DNA from: Haliscomenobacter sp.
GTDB taxonomy: Bacteria; Bacteroidota; Bacteroidia; Chitinophagales; Saprospiraceae
DNA length: 64,000 bases
NCBI GenBank assembly: GCA_016707205.1
Contig: JADJHZ010000002.1
Span: 372,001-436,000, forward strand
Reading direction: 5' to 3'
Below, piece by piece: positions 51,953-60,343 of this stretch. Within the stretch, counting starts at the first letter, position 1. Every line of letters starts with the position of its first letter. Under the pieces are notes generated by a model that made no database searches, had not been told where the DNA came from, and saw only the letters and a list, made by a program, of their open reading frames with translations. A program made the position numbers and the translations under genes.

Positions 51953-52621
51953 ATGCGGTATCCTTCCTCCAAATACCATTCCCGGATTTACCGGGATTTT
52001 AAGGGACTTGCCGGGAAAGACTACCGGAGTCAAATCCGCTATTATGAAAAATGGGAGGCGGAGATTCTCCAGTTGGAGTTTGAGGAATACCTTGACCTGG
52101 TAGTCGATTATACGAACGCGCTTTTTGAAACGGGCGCTTACCGCAAACACGTTCTGATGGCTGACGTGGTCATTGAACTGGCTATCCTCCAGAACATCCG
52201 CACCTACCATGAGGAAGATCTGTACCGGAAATTTCTTTTCCGAAAGGCGGCATCGTTGTACAACCTGATGGATTATCGGGCAGCAGAGCACATTCTTCGG
52301 GAATTGATCAAAATGGATCCCAAAGAGGAGGATTGCCTCCGCTTTTTTGAAAAATGCAGGAGAAAACATTATCCGGACTTACTGAACCAATTCCGGGCGG
52401 CTAGCATTTTTTTCCTCCTTTTGGCTGCTTTCGGGGTTGCCCTGGAAGTTTTGATGGTCAGACCATTTTATGGAATGTACGTCTCTCTTATGGCGTCTTC
52501 GAGGAATACGCTTTTTGTTTTGGGCGTTCTGGCTATGGTCGCCGGCCATGGGTATATCCGGTTTTTGGCCGCTTCCGACAAAAACGCCCTTCTGGACTGC
52601 ATCCGCCAAGCAAAAAAGTAA
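51953..52621 (+). CDS. Uncharacterised protein with helical repeat and two C-terminal membrane helices
   Basis: A 222-residue protein with no recognised domain. Residues 1-135 are charged helices with TPR-like spacing (DLYRKFLFRKAASLYNLMDYRAAEHILRELIKMDPKEEDCLRFFEKCRRKHYPD). Residues ~147-168 and ~180-200 are hydrophobic (ASIFFLLLAAFGVALEVLMV and TLFVLGVLAMVAGHGYI). The protein is probably attached to the inner membrane with its helical part in the cytoplasm. It follows the 73-base hairpin by 42 bases. Confidence 0.75.
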   Translation: MRYPSSKYHSRIYRDFKGLAGKDYRSQIRYYEKWEAEILQLEFEEYLDLVVDYTNALFETGAYRKHVLMADVVIELAILQNIRTYHEEDLYRKFLFRKAASLYNLMDYRAAEHILRELIKMDPKEEDCLRFFEKCRRKHYPDLLNQFRAASIFFLLLAAFGVALEVLMVRPFYGMYVSLMASSRNTLFVLGVLAMVAGHGYIRFLAASDKNALLDCIRQAKK

Positions 52622-52656
52622 ATCCCCGATCCCTGATCTCTGATCCCTAATCCCTT
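52621..52656. repeat. Tandem heptamer repeat (ATCCCTG-type)
   Basis: Five imperfect 7-base units in a row: ATCCCC(G), ATCCCTG, ATCTCTG, ATCCCTA, ATCCCTT. They begin within the stop codon context of the preceding gene. The rest of the gap to 52808 is AT-rich with no clear element. Confidence 0.6.
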
Positions 52657-52807
52657 TACTTTTTCCCAAGTTCACATGCTTCTTTTGTCCTTCATTACTC
52701 CTCCTCTTTTTCTCTTGTCTTTACAAGATTATGCCCCGACTTTTTTAATTTAGCCAAACTATTTTGTGATTGGCCAAGCGTTTTTTTTACTTTAAAACCT
52801 GCTACCC

Positions 52808-54211
52808 TTGAAAAACCAACCGAATCGCCGCGCATTTATCCAAAAATCTATTCTGGCCGGGGCAGGCCTCGCTCTGGGAACTACTGCCTCTGGCGCCAAT
52901 AAAGAGGAAAGTAAATCGCAATCACAACCGCTAACCAGCCAGAACTCCAAACTTCAACTCGGGTTTATCGGGGTTGGGCTGCGCGGCCAATCCCATGTCG
53001 ATCTGGCCCTTGATCGGAAAGATTGCGTAGTGACGGCCATCTGCGATATTGATCCGGAAATGATCCGGCGCACCCAGGCGATGATCGGAAAAAAAGGAGG
53101 CCCTACGCCAAAAGTGTATGACAAAGGCCCGAAAGATTATTTGCGCCTCCTGGAAGAAGGCGGGGTAGACGCAGTCGTTATTTCTACTCCCTGGGAGTGG
53201 CATACGGAGATGGCTACTGCTGCGATGAGCGCCGGAAAATACGTTGGCGTAGAGGTCAGCGGAGGATTTTCTCTGGACGAATGCTGGGATCTCGTGCGCA
53301 CGCACGAAGCCACCGGAACGCACCTTTTCTTTTTGGAGAACGTTTGTTACCGCCGGGACGTGATGGCGGTGCTGAATATGGTGCGCCAAGGCCTGTTTGG
53401 GGAAATGATGCATTTAGAAGGCGGTTATCAGCACGATCTGAGAGGCGTAAAATTCAACGACGGTAAATCGCCTTACGATAGCGGCGCAGAATTTGGCGAA
53501 AAGGGTTTCAGTGAAGCGCGTTGGAGGACGCAGCACTCCATTCACCGCAACGGAGACCTGTACCCTACGCACGGGATCGGGCCGGTAGCGAATTACATCG
53601 GCATCAACCGGGGCAACCGGTTCACCCACCTCACGTCCATGGCTACCAAAGCCAGGGGATTGCACGAGTACATTGTCAAGCATCCTAAAGGGGGGCCGGA
53701 TCACCCCAACGCCAAAGTGGAATTCCGTCTGGGCGATGTGGTCACCACCATGATCCGAACCAGCAACGGGGAAACCGTTACCCTATTTCACGATACCAAT
53801 CTTCCGAGGCCTTACTCCCTCGGTTTCCGGGTTCAGGGCACCAAAGGGATCTGGATGGACGTCAACCAATCTATATACCTGGAGGGAAAAAGCGCTAAGT
53901 CCCACCAATGGGAAAAAGCCGAGGCCTATCTAAATGCCTACGACCATCCGTTGTGGAAAAAATACGAGCAAGACGCCACCGGCGCCGGCCACGGCGGTAT
54001 GGATTTCTTCCTGCTCCACGCGTTTATTGAATGCGCCAAGCAAAACGCGCCGGCGGTGATCGACGTCTACGACGCAGCTACCTGGATGGCTATTACGCCG
54101 CTGTCCGAGGAGTCGATCGCTTTGGGCAGCCAACCGATCGCTTTTCCGGATTTCACCAGGGGCCGTTGGATCAACCGAAAGCCGGTTTTTGCCCTGAACG
54201 ATAATTATTAA
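52808..54211 (+). CDS. GH109-type (Gfo/Idh/MocA) glycosidase with Tat signal
   Basis: A 467-residue protein, NAD-dependent. The N-terminus MKNQPNRRAFIQKSILAGAG is a twin-arginine export signal, which requires the TTG at 52808: no ATG lies in frame upstream before a stop. The Rossmann motif is LGFIGVGLRGQSHVDLA. GH109-type blocks follow: WEWHTEMATAAM, GVEVSGGFSLDECWDLV, RWRTQHSIHRNGDLYPTHGIGPVANYI and GINRGNRFTHLTSMATK. GH109 enzymes split alpha-N-acetylgalactosaminides in the periplasm. Substrate is inferred from family and from the kinase and nucleotidyltransferase downstream. It is the first gene of a probable operon to 59436. Confidence 0.88.
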   Translation: MKNQPNRRAFIQKSILAGAGLALGTTASGANKEESKSQSQPLTSQNSKLQLGFIGVGLRGQSHVDLALDRKDCVVTAICDIDPEMIRRTQAMIGKKGGPTPKVYDKGPKDYLRLLEEGGVDAVVISTPWEWHTEMATAAMSAGKYVGVEVSGGFSLDECWDLVRTHEATGTHLFFLENVCYRRDVMAVLNMVRQGLFGEMMHLEGGYQHDLRGVKFNDGKSPYDSGAEFGEKGFSEARWRTQHSIHRNGDLYPTHGIGPVANYIGINRGNRFTHLTSMATKARGLHEYIVKHPKGGPDHPNAKVEFRLGDVVTTMIRTSNGETVTLFHDTNLPRPYSLGFRVQGTKGIWMDVNQSIYLEGKSAKSHQWEKAEAYLNAYDHPLWKKYEQDATGAGHGGMDFFLLHAFIECAKQNAPAVIDVYDAATWMAITPLSEESIALGSQPIAFPDFTRGRWINRKPVFALNDNY

Positions 54212-54240
54212 CCCCATTTTCTAACCCAAGCAAAAGCAAA

Positions 54241-55140
54241 ATGAAACCTACGTTGATGATCCTTGCTGCCGGCATTGGCAGCCGGTATGGAGGCTTGAAG
54301 CAGGTCGACGGAATCGGCCCGGGAGGAGAAGCTATTATCGAGTTTTCTATTTTCGACGCTATACGGGCCGGGTTTGGCAAAGTGGTTTTTATCATCCGCA
54401 AAAGCATCGAACAGGAGTTTAAGGAAAAAGTAGGCGCCCGGATCGAACCGCATATCCCGGTGGAATATGTGTTTCAGGAACTGGATACCCCCATTGAGGG
54501 CGTCGGCCATTTCCCTCACCGGGAAAAGCCCTGGGGCACCGGCCATGCGGTATTGGTGGCCAAGGATGTCGTCAAGGAACCTTTTGCCGTCATCAACGCC
54601 GACGATTATTATGGGATCAGCGGGTTTTACACCATAGCCGAGTTTCTGCGAACGCATTGCACTCCGGATCAGTACTGCATGGTAGGGTATCAACTCGGGA
54701 AAACCATTTCCGCTCACGGGACGGTTTCCAGAGGAGTGGCTGCGATGGATGCGTCGCATTTTCTAACCAATGTGACGGAGCGTACGAAAATTTCCCGCCG
54801 TGATGGTCAAATTTTTCACGAAGAATCCGGCCATCTGATGCCTTTAGCCGACGACGACCTCGTATCCATGAATTTCTGGGGCTTCCATCCCCGGATCTTC
54901 GACTACTTCCACGAAGATTTTATTCAATTCCTCCAGCAGGAAGGCGGCAATCCCAAATCGGAATTTTTTATTCCGCTCACCGTAAACCGCCTGGTGGAGG
55001 AAGGAAAAATTCAATTGAAAGTGCTCCTTAGCGAAGATAAATGGTACGGTATAACGTATCGGGAAGACAAACCGGAAGTCGAAGGCGCTTTCCAGGAGTT
55101 AGCCCGGGAAGGGAAGTATCCGGTGGGTATATGGAAATAA
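54241..55140 (+). CDS. Sugar-1-phosphate nucleotidyltransferase
   Basis: A 299-residue protein. It opens with the nucleotide-binding loop MILAAGIGSRYGGLKQVDGIGPGGEAIIEF and has the metal-binding Asp pair in VINADDYYGISGF. FWGFHPRIFDYF and SEFFIPLTVNRLVEEGKIQLKVL follow. It resembles the NTP-transferase of the lacto-N-biose/GalNAc pathways (LnpC-like). It sits 29 bases after the GH109 gene and 6 bases before a NahK-like kinase. A UTP + HexNAc-1-phosphate reaction is inferred from that context; glucose-1-phosphate is possible. Confidence 0.85.
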   Translation: MKPTLMILAAGIGSRYGGLKQVDGIGPGGEAIIEFSIFDAIRAGFGKVVFIIRKSIEQEFKEKVGARIEPHIPVEYVFQELDTPIEGVGHFPHREKPWGTGHAVLVAKDVVKEPFAVINADDYYGISGFYTIAEFLRTHCTPDQYCMVGYQLGKTISAHGTVSRGVAAMDASHFLTNVTERTKISRRDGQIFHEESGHLMPLADDDLVSMNFWGFHPRIFDYFHEDFIQFLQQEGGNPKSEFFIPLTVNRLVEEGKIQLKVLLSEDKWYGITYREDKPEVEGAFQELAREGKYPVGIWK

Positions 55141-55146
55141 CAGGAT

Positions 55147-56235
55147 ATGAACGATAAAGGAGAAAAGGAGGAGATCGCCCGTCGAATAGCGCTGGACTTT
55201 TCCCCGTTGGGGGTCCGGGAAGTGCAGATTGAACCCCTGGGTTCCGGCAACATTAATGATTCTTTTCTACTTTCTCCTTCCGGGCAGGGTCCCCAGGCTG
55301 TTTTGCAGCGGATCAACAAAGAGGTGTTCAAGCAACCCCGAGAGGTAATTGAAAACGCCCGAACGCTTTTTGACCACCTCTCGCCCAAATCGCTTCCGCT
55401 CCAATTGCTCCAACCATTGCCCAACCGAAGCGGCGCCTGGTTCTCCATAGACCCGGAAGGGGAATATTGGAGAGCGTATTCCTACCTCCCCAATGCGCAG
55501 ACGTTCGATTACGCTACTACGCCAGAGCGGGCATTTCAGGCGGCTCGGGCAGTGGGCACTTTTTTGGCCGGTCTGGCAGACCTCGATCCCGGCCGGATGC
55601 ATACCGTCATTCCCCGGTTCCACGACGGGCTTTGGCGCTTTCAGCAATTTTCGGAAGCGCTGACCAGGGACGTTGTTCAGCGGGCCGGGGCGGTGCAGGA
55701 GGAAATTGCCTTTGTTTTAAAAGAAAAAGCCGTCTTTCAGGAAGTAGCAGATGCCCGATTCCCTCTTCGCGTCGTACACAACGATACCAAAATTGCCAAT
55801 ATTCTCTTTCGCGAAAAAACGGAAACCGTTCTGGCGGTGATCGATTGGGATACCGCCATGCCCGGCGCCGTGTTATCTGATTTTGGAGACATGGTCCGGA
55901 CTATGGCCACTACCCTCTCCGAGGATGACGATCGCTATGAACAGGTGGCGCTGCGCCTGGAGTATTTTGAGGCGCTGGTAAGAGGATTTGTGCCGCCACT
56001 AAAAAGTACGTTGCTTCCCTTGGAACTCCGACATCTGGTCCTGGGAGCAAAATGGATCATTCTGGAACAAATGGTTCGCTTTTTGGCCGACTATCTGAAT
56101 GGGGATACGTACTACAAGATCCGCTTTCCCAGCCACAATCTGGTCCGGACCCGCAATCAAATGGCCTTATACTCCTCCTTGCGCGCTCAGGAACATTTGC
56201 TTCAGGGGTTTGTCGCCTCGGCAACCGGGGATTAA
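55147..56235 (+). CDS. APH-fold sugar kinase, probably N-acetylhexosamine 1-kinase
   Basis: A 362-residue protein of the aminoglycoside/choline kinase fold, the length of bifidobacterial NahK. The phosphate-transfer loop VHNDTKIANILF (catalytic Asp) and the metal motif VIDWDTAMPGAVLSDFGDM are present. GSGNINDSFLL forms the N-terminal nucleotide loop and AVLQRINKEVF the ATP-contacting lysine region. NahK phosphorylates GalNAc or GlcNAc at C1. Genomic placement after a GH109 and a nucleotidyltransferase supports that role over antibiotic resistance, but it remains an inference. Confidence 0.82.
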   Translation: MNDKGEKEEIARRIALDFSPLGVREVQIEPLGSGNINDSFLLSPSGQGPQAVLQRINKEVFKQPREVIENARTLFDHLSPKSLPLQLLQPLPNRSGAWFSIDPEGEYWRAYSYLPNAQTFDYATTPERAFQAARAVGTFLAGLADLDPGRMHTVIPRFHDGLWRFQQFSEALTRDVVQRAGAVQEEIAFVLKEKAVFQEVADARFPLRVVHNDTKIANILFREKTETVLAVIDWDTAMPGAVLSDFGDMVRTMATTLSEDDDRYEQVALRLEYFEALVRGFVPPLKSTLLPLELRHLVLGAKWIILEQMVRFLADYLNGDTYYKIRFPSHNLVRTRNQMALYSSLRAQEHLLQGFVASATGD

Positions 56236-56271
56236 TTGAAGATTCCTCCTTTTGAAATAAAACCTACGTAT

Positions 56272-59200
56272 ATGAAAGCCTTAAACCTGATATGGTGCCT
56301 GCTCCTGATGTTGGCCGGACTTCACGCGCAGGATATTCCGGAGTGGAAAAAACCGGAAATTTGCGAGGTCAATACCGAGAAGCCCCGCGCCCACTTTTTT
56401 GGGTATGAAAACAGAGCCCTTGCTCTGGGACTCCAACCCGAACAGTCGGCTTACTACCAGTCGCTGAACGGAATGTGGAAATTTTTGTGGGTACCCCGCC
56501 TGAGCGAACGGCCGGAAGGGTTTTACCGCCCGGAATACAACGACGCTTCCTGGGGAGAATTTCCGGTGCCTTCCAACTGGGAATTCAAAGGCTATGGCAT
56601 ACCCATTTACGTTAACACCGCTTATGAGTTCAATACGACCAACCCGAACCCTCCCGAAGTGCCGGAAGAGAACCCCGTAGGCTCTTACCGGCGCACGTTC
56701 CGAATCCCGGATTCCTGGAAAGGGCGGCAGGTCTTTGTGCATTTTGGCGCAGTGAAATCCGCTTTTTATGTTTGGGTCAACGGGCAGAAAGTAGGCTATA
56801 GCGAAGACAGCAAAACCCCGGCCGAATTTAATATAACGCCCTATTTGAAAGATCAGGACAACTTGCTGGCCATCCAGGTTTACCGCTGGAGCGACGCCAG
56901 CTACCTCGAGTGCCAGGATTTTTGGAGGATCAGCGGTATTGAACGGGATGTTTACCTCTACTCCACCCCTGCCGTACATGTTCGGGACTACTTCGTGAAA
57001 AGTCCCCTGGATACAACCTACCGGAACGGACTCTTGAGTATGGATCTTTCCCTTCAGAACCTGGCCGCCAGCGCCGCCTCCGGCTATTCGGCGGAGCTGG
57101 AATTGCTGGCGCCGGATAAAAACCTGGTTTTCAGAGAGACGCTCGTTCTTCCGGCAATTTCGCCAGGGGCAGAAGCGCGCCCGGTTCAGTTTTCCAAAAC
57201 AATCATCGCTCCCAAACCGTGGACGGCGGAGACCCCCAACCTCTACACCCTCTTGATTACATTAAAAGACGATCAGGGCCGCATATTGCAGGTCATCCCT
57301 CAACGGATCGGTTTCCGGACGGTGGAAATCAAAAAGGGCATTCTGCTGGTTAACGGCGTACGGGTGCTATTTAAAGGCGTGAACCGCCATGAACACGACC
57401 CGGCAACCGGGCACGTGATCAGCACGGAACGGATGATCCAGGACATCCAGTTGATGAAACAGTATAACCTGAATTCCGTCCGCACCTGCCATTATCCCAA
57501 CGACCCTCAATGGTACGCCCTTTGCGACGAATACGGGCTTTATGTGATCGATGAGGCCAATATCGAATCCCATGGCATGGGGTATCGCCTGGATCAAACC
57601 TTGGGGAACGACCCCCGGTACCGGGAAGCGCATTTGATGCGCACCCGGAGGATGGTCGAGCGCGATAAAAACTTCCCCTCCATCATTACCTGGTCGTTGG
57701 GAAATGAGGCGGGCAATGGCGTCAACTTTTATGCTACCTACGAATGGACTAAAGGGAGGGATAATACCCGTCCGGTTCAATACGAGCGCACCCTGTTTGG
57801 TTGGGGTTCCAATGCCACGTCAGAGTGGAACACCGATATTCTTGCCCCTATGTACCCGTGGAAAGACCAGATGCTGGCGCTGGTGAAGGGACACCCGGAC
57901 AAGCCGCTCATCCTTTGCGAGTACTCGCATGCCATGGGAAATAGCTGCGGGGGTATTAAGGAGTACTGGGACTTTTTCCGGGACCACCCCCAAATGCAGG
58001 GAGGGTATATATGGGACTGGGTAGACCAGGGAGTCTACAAGGTCACCTTACAAGGGGATACCGTTTTTGCCTATGGCGGCGATTTCGGCCCTCCCGGAAC
58101 CCCCAGCGATAATAACTTCATGTGCAACGGATTGGTACAGCCCGACCGCAAACCCAACCCCCACCTGCGGGAAGTAAAAAAAGTATACCAGTATATACGC
58201 ACCGAAGGGCTGGATATTCCTGCCGGCCGTATCCGTATCCACAACGAATACGGATTCCTCAACCTGAACGAGTTTTATCTGGAATGGCAACTGATGACCG
58301 ATGGGCAAATCGAAGCAAAAGGAAAGGTAGAACTCCCGGCAGTCGAAGCGGGAAAAAACATAGACCTGACGATTTCCTACCCCCAGATTCCGCAGGATGG
58401 AAAGGAACGCCTCCTGAATGTGTCCTACAAAACGAAAATGGAAGCGCCTCTGGTGCCTGCCGGTCATGAACTGGCGAAAGAGCAGTTTGCTTTTGTTCCA
58501 AAAGTTAAGGCGTTCATGGCCGCTAAGTCGGCAGCCAAAGCCCCCGAAGCAGTTCAAACGGCGGACGGGATCCTCGTTCAGGGCGCCGGATTCAAGATCG
58601 GTTTCAACCGGTACGGGCGTTTGGCTACCTATGAATACAAGGGACAAAAATTGATCGCCTCCCCGTTGGCGCCCAATTTCTGGAGGCCTCCTGTGGATAA
58701 CGACTTCGGATCGGGCCAGCAACTCAAGCTTAGGGTTTGGAAGTCGCCTGCAGGTCTGGATGTCCCACAACAAACCGGGATGCGCCGGGTAGACCAAACC
58801 ATAGAGATTTTTAGTACCTATCACTTGAAGGAGGTCAATGCCAGGATTCAGGAAACCTATTCCATTTCGGGAGATGGCGCCGTCAACGTGCATTTTTCTT
58901 TTGAAGCGCTGGGTTCTGGCCAACCCATGCTTCCCAGGGTAGGGATGCAACTCGACATGCCGAAATCGTTTGACCGGATGGCTTGGTACGGGCGCGGTCC
59001 GGAGGAGTCGTATTGGGACCGCAAGTATGGCGCCCACGTCGGATGGTATGAGGGGATGGTGAAAGAGCAGTTTCATCCATACGTCCGCCCCCAGGAGACG
59101 GGAAATAAATCCGATGTCCGCTGGATGGCGGTTCGGGACGGTAAGGGGGCTGGTCTGTTGTTTGTAGCGGATTCCCTGCTCAACGCCAGCGCCTGGCATT

Positions 59201-59436
59201 TCTGGGCGGAGGATCTCGATCCCGGGGAGAAAAAAGTTCAGACGCACGCCAAAGAACTTAGAGAGAGAAACTTAACCCACGTGCGGATCGATTTCCAGCA
59301 GATGGGCCTTGGCGGAATCAACAGCTGGGGCGAATTGCCGCTGGAGGAATACCGGCTTCCTTACCGGAATTATGCCTATGGCTATACCCTATTCCCTCTT
59401 GGGGCTGGGAGCCGGGTCCAGGAGGTGATTCGATAA
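56272..59436 (+). CDS. GH2 beta-galactosidase, secreted
   Basis: A 1054-residue LacZ-type enzyme. Signal peptide MKALNLIWCLLLMLAGLHAQ, so it acts in the periplasm or outside, unlike E. coli LacZ. The ATG at 56272 is preferred to a TTG at 56236. It shows PSNWEFKGYGIPIYVN, the acid/base Glu in IITWSLGNEAGNG and the nucleophile Glu in LILCEYSHAMGNS. KGVNRHEHDP and GGYIWDWVDQGV are followed by a C-terminal domain (FWRPPVDNDFGSG, WYGRGPEESYWDRK). All expected LacZ domains are present. It is last in the GH109-nucleotidyltransferase-kinase run, consistent with release of galactose from a mixed galactose/amino-sugar glycan. Confidence 0.93.
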   Translation: MKALNLIWCLLLMLAGLHAQDIPEWKKPEICEVNTEKPRAHFFGYENRALALGLQPEQSAYYQSLNGMWKFLWVPRLSERPEGFYRPEYNDASWGEFPVPSNWEFKGYGIPIYVNTAYEFNTTNPNPPEVPEENPVGSYRRTFRIPDSWKGRQVFVHFGAVKSAFYVWVNGQKVGYSEDSKTPAEFNITPYLKDQDNLLAIQVYRWSDASYLECQDFWRISGIERDVYLYSTPAVHVRDYFVKSPLDTTYRNGLLSMDLSLQNLAASAASGYSAELELLAPDKNLVFRETLVLPAISPGAEARPVQFSKTIIAPKPWTAETPNLYTLLITLKDDQGRILQVIPQRIGFRTVEIKKGILLVNGVRVLFKGVNRHEHDPATGHVISTERMIQDIQLMKQYNLNSVRTCHYPNDPQWYALCDEYGLYVIDEANIESHGMGYRLDQTLGNDPRYREAHLMRTRRMVERDKNFPSIITWSLGNEAGNGVNFYATYEWTKGRDNTRPVQYERTLFGWGSNATSEWNTDILAPMYPWKDQMLALVKGHPDKPLILCEYSHAMGNSCGGIKEYWDFFRDHPQMQGGYIWDWVDQGVYKVTLQGDTVFAYGGDFGPPGTPSDNNFMCNGLVQPDRKPNPHLREVKKVYQYIRTEGLDIPAGRIRIHNEYGFLNLNEFYLEWQLMTDGQIEAKGKVELPAVEAGKNIDLTISYPQIPQDGKERLLNVSYKTKMEAPLVPAGHELAKEQFAFVPKVKAFMAAKSAAKAPEAVQTADGILVQGAGFKIGFNRYGRLATYEYKGQKLIASPLAPNFWRPPVDNDFGSGQQLKLRVWKSPAGLDVPQQTGMRRVDQTIEIFSTYHLKEVNARIQETYSISGDGAVNVHFSFEALGSGQPMLPRVGMQLDMPKSFDRMAWYGRGPEESYWDRKYGAHVGWYEGMVKEQFHPYVRPQETGNKSDVRWMAVRDGKGAGLLFVADSLLNASAWHFWAEDLDPGEKKVQTHAKELRERNLTHVRIDFQQMGLGGINSWGELPLEEYRLPYRNYAYGYTLFPLGAGSRVQEVIR

Positions 59437-59452
59437 CGCAGCAGAGAACCGA

Positions 59453-60340
59453 TCAGGGGCTTTCGTCCCGGAACGCTTCCTTCAAACGCGACCTGAACTT
59501 CAGGGTTTGGAGGAAGCGGTCTATTTCGGCGCCAAGCCAAAATCCGGGGTAGTGGCTTTTGGGCCAGGGAAGGTTTTGAAGTTGGGGAAGCGCCTCGGCA
59601 GGGCAGCTAAGAGCGGCCACGGCGAGAACGGTTTGCAAAAAACCGGCGGCGCCAGGGACGCCGTATTCCCATTTTTCCAGCGCTGCGGAAAACAGCGCCA
59701 AAGTGAACTCCGTTTCCCAATAGGTTCCGGGTGGGGTCCTCAAGGCATGAACCCGTTTCTCGGCTGTGTGCAACTCGTTGAGCCGGGGATCCCGGATTAT
59801 TTTTTCCAGGGCCTTCCGGGCTTCCGGATAGGAGGCCTCATCGGCCGGAGCGCTCGGCGCCGGCAGGGTGTCTTTTCCCATTTGATCCAAAAGCCAGCGC
59901 CCCCGATTCCCCATTACCGGTTGCAGTAACGCAGACAAAGCGGGAGTGCGGACGCAGCGCTCGATCAAAACGGGAAGGAACTCAGGAGGCAGAACGCGCC
60001 CGGAACGCGCCAGCAGGTAAAGGAATTCGGGAAGCGCTTCCGGGTAAGCGCCGAGGGATACTTCCACAAGAAAGGGAATGGCTTCGGACTGGCAAACAGG
60101 GGCTGTTTCGGGCAGCGCTGCGGGGATCGGCTCCGTGAACAAGCGGAAAGGCGCCCCGGCCTTTTCCCACGTTCTAAAATAAACCAGGGACTGAAGGAGC
60201 AGTTCGTTGGCGGGAAGCGAAGCATCGATACCAAGGGCAGCCAGGGCATTCAACTGCTCCGGTGAAAACTGCGTTCTGCTGGCGCCCAGAAGAAGCATTT
60301 GATAGACCGATTGGATCAAGTGCTGGATATCCATAAGCAT
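59453..60340 (-). CDS. DUF5691-like protein
   Basis: A 295-residue cytoplasmic protein, largely helical. The opening (MLLLGASRTQFSPEQLNALAALGID) and the block LPPEFLPVLIERCVRTPALSALLQPVMGNRGRWLLDQMG resemble DUF5691 proteins. Those are usually encoded with SWIM zinc-finger, MoxR-like ATPase and vWA genes. None of those neighbours occurs here. The stop is 16 bases from the convergent GH2 gene, and the start overlaps closely with the end of the glycosyltransferase gene (3 bases between). The family call is moderate and function is unknown. Confidence 0.6.
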   Translation of the reverse strand: MLMDIQHLIQSVYQMLLLGASRTQFSPEQLNALAALGIDASLPANELLLQSLVYFRTWEKAGAPFRLFTEPIPAALPETAPVCQSEAIPFLVEVSLGAYPEALPEFLYLLARSGRVLPPEFLPVLIERCVRTPALSALLQPVMGNRGRWLLDQMGKDTLPAPSAPADEASYPEARKALEKIIRDPRLNELHTAEKRVHALRTPPGTYWETEFTLALFSAALEKWEYGVPGAAGFLQTVLAVAALSCPAEALPQLQNLPWPKSHYPGFWLGAEIDRFLQTLKFRSRLKEAFRDESP

Positions 60341-60343
60341 TCC

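Noticed and set aside
55147..56235. Aminoglycoside-resistance kinase
   Set aside because: The fold is shared, but length and operon partners fit an N-acetylhexosamine kinase better.
58048..59247. 399-codon minus-strand frame opposite the GH2 gene
   Set aside because: Overlaps intact beta-galactosidase coding sequence; composition follows from third-codon bias.
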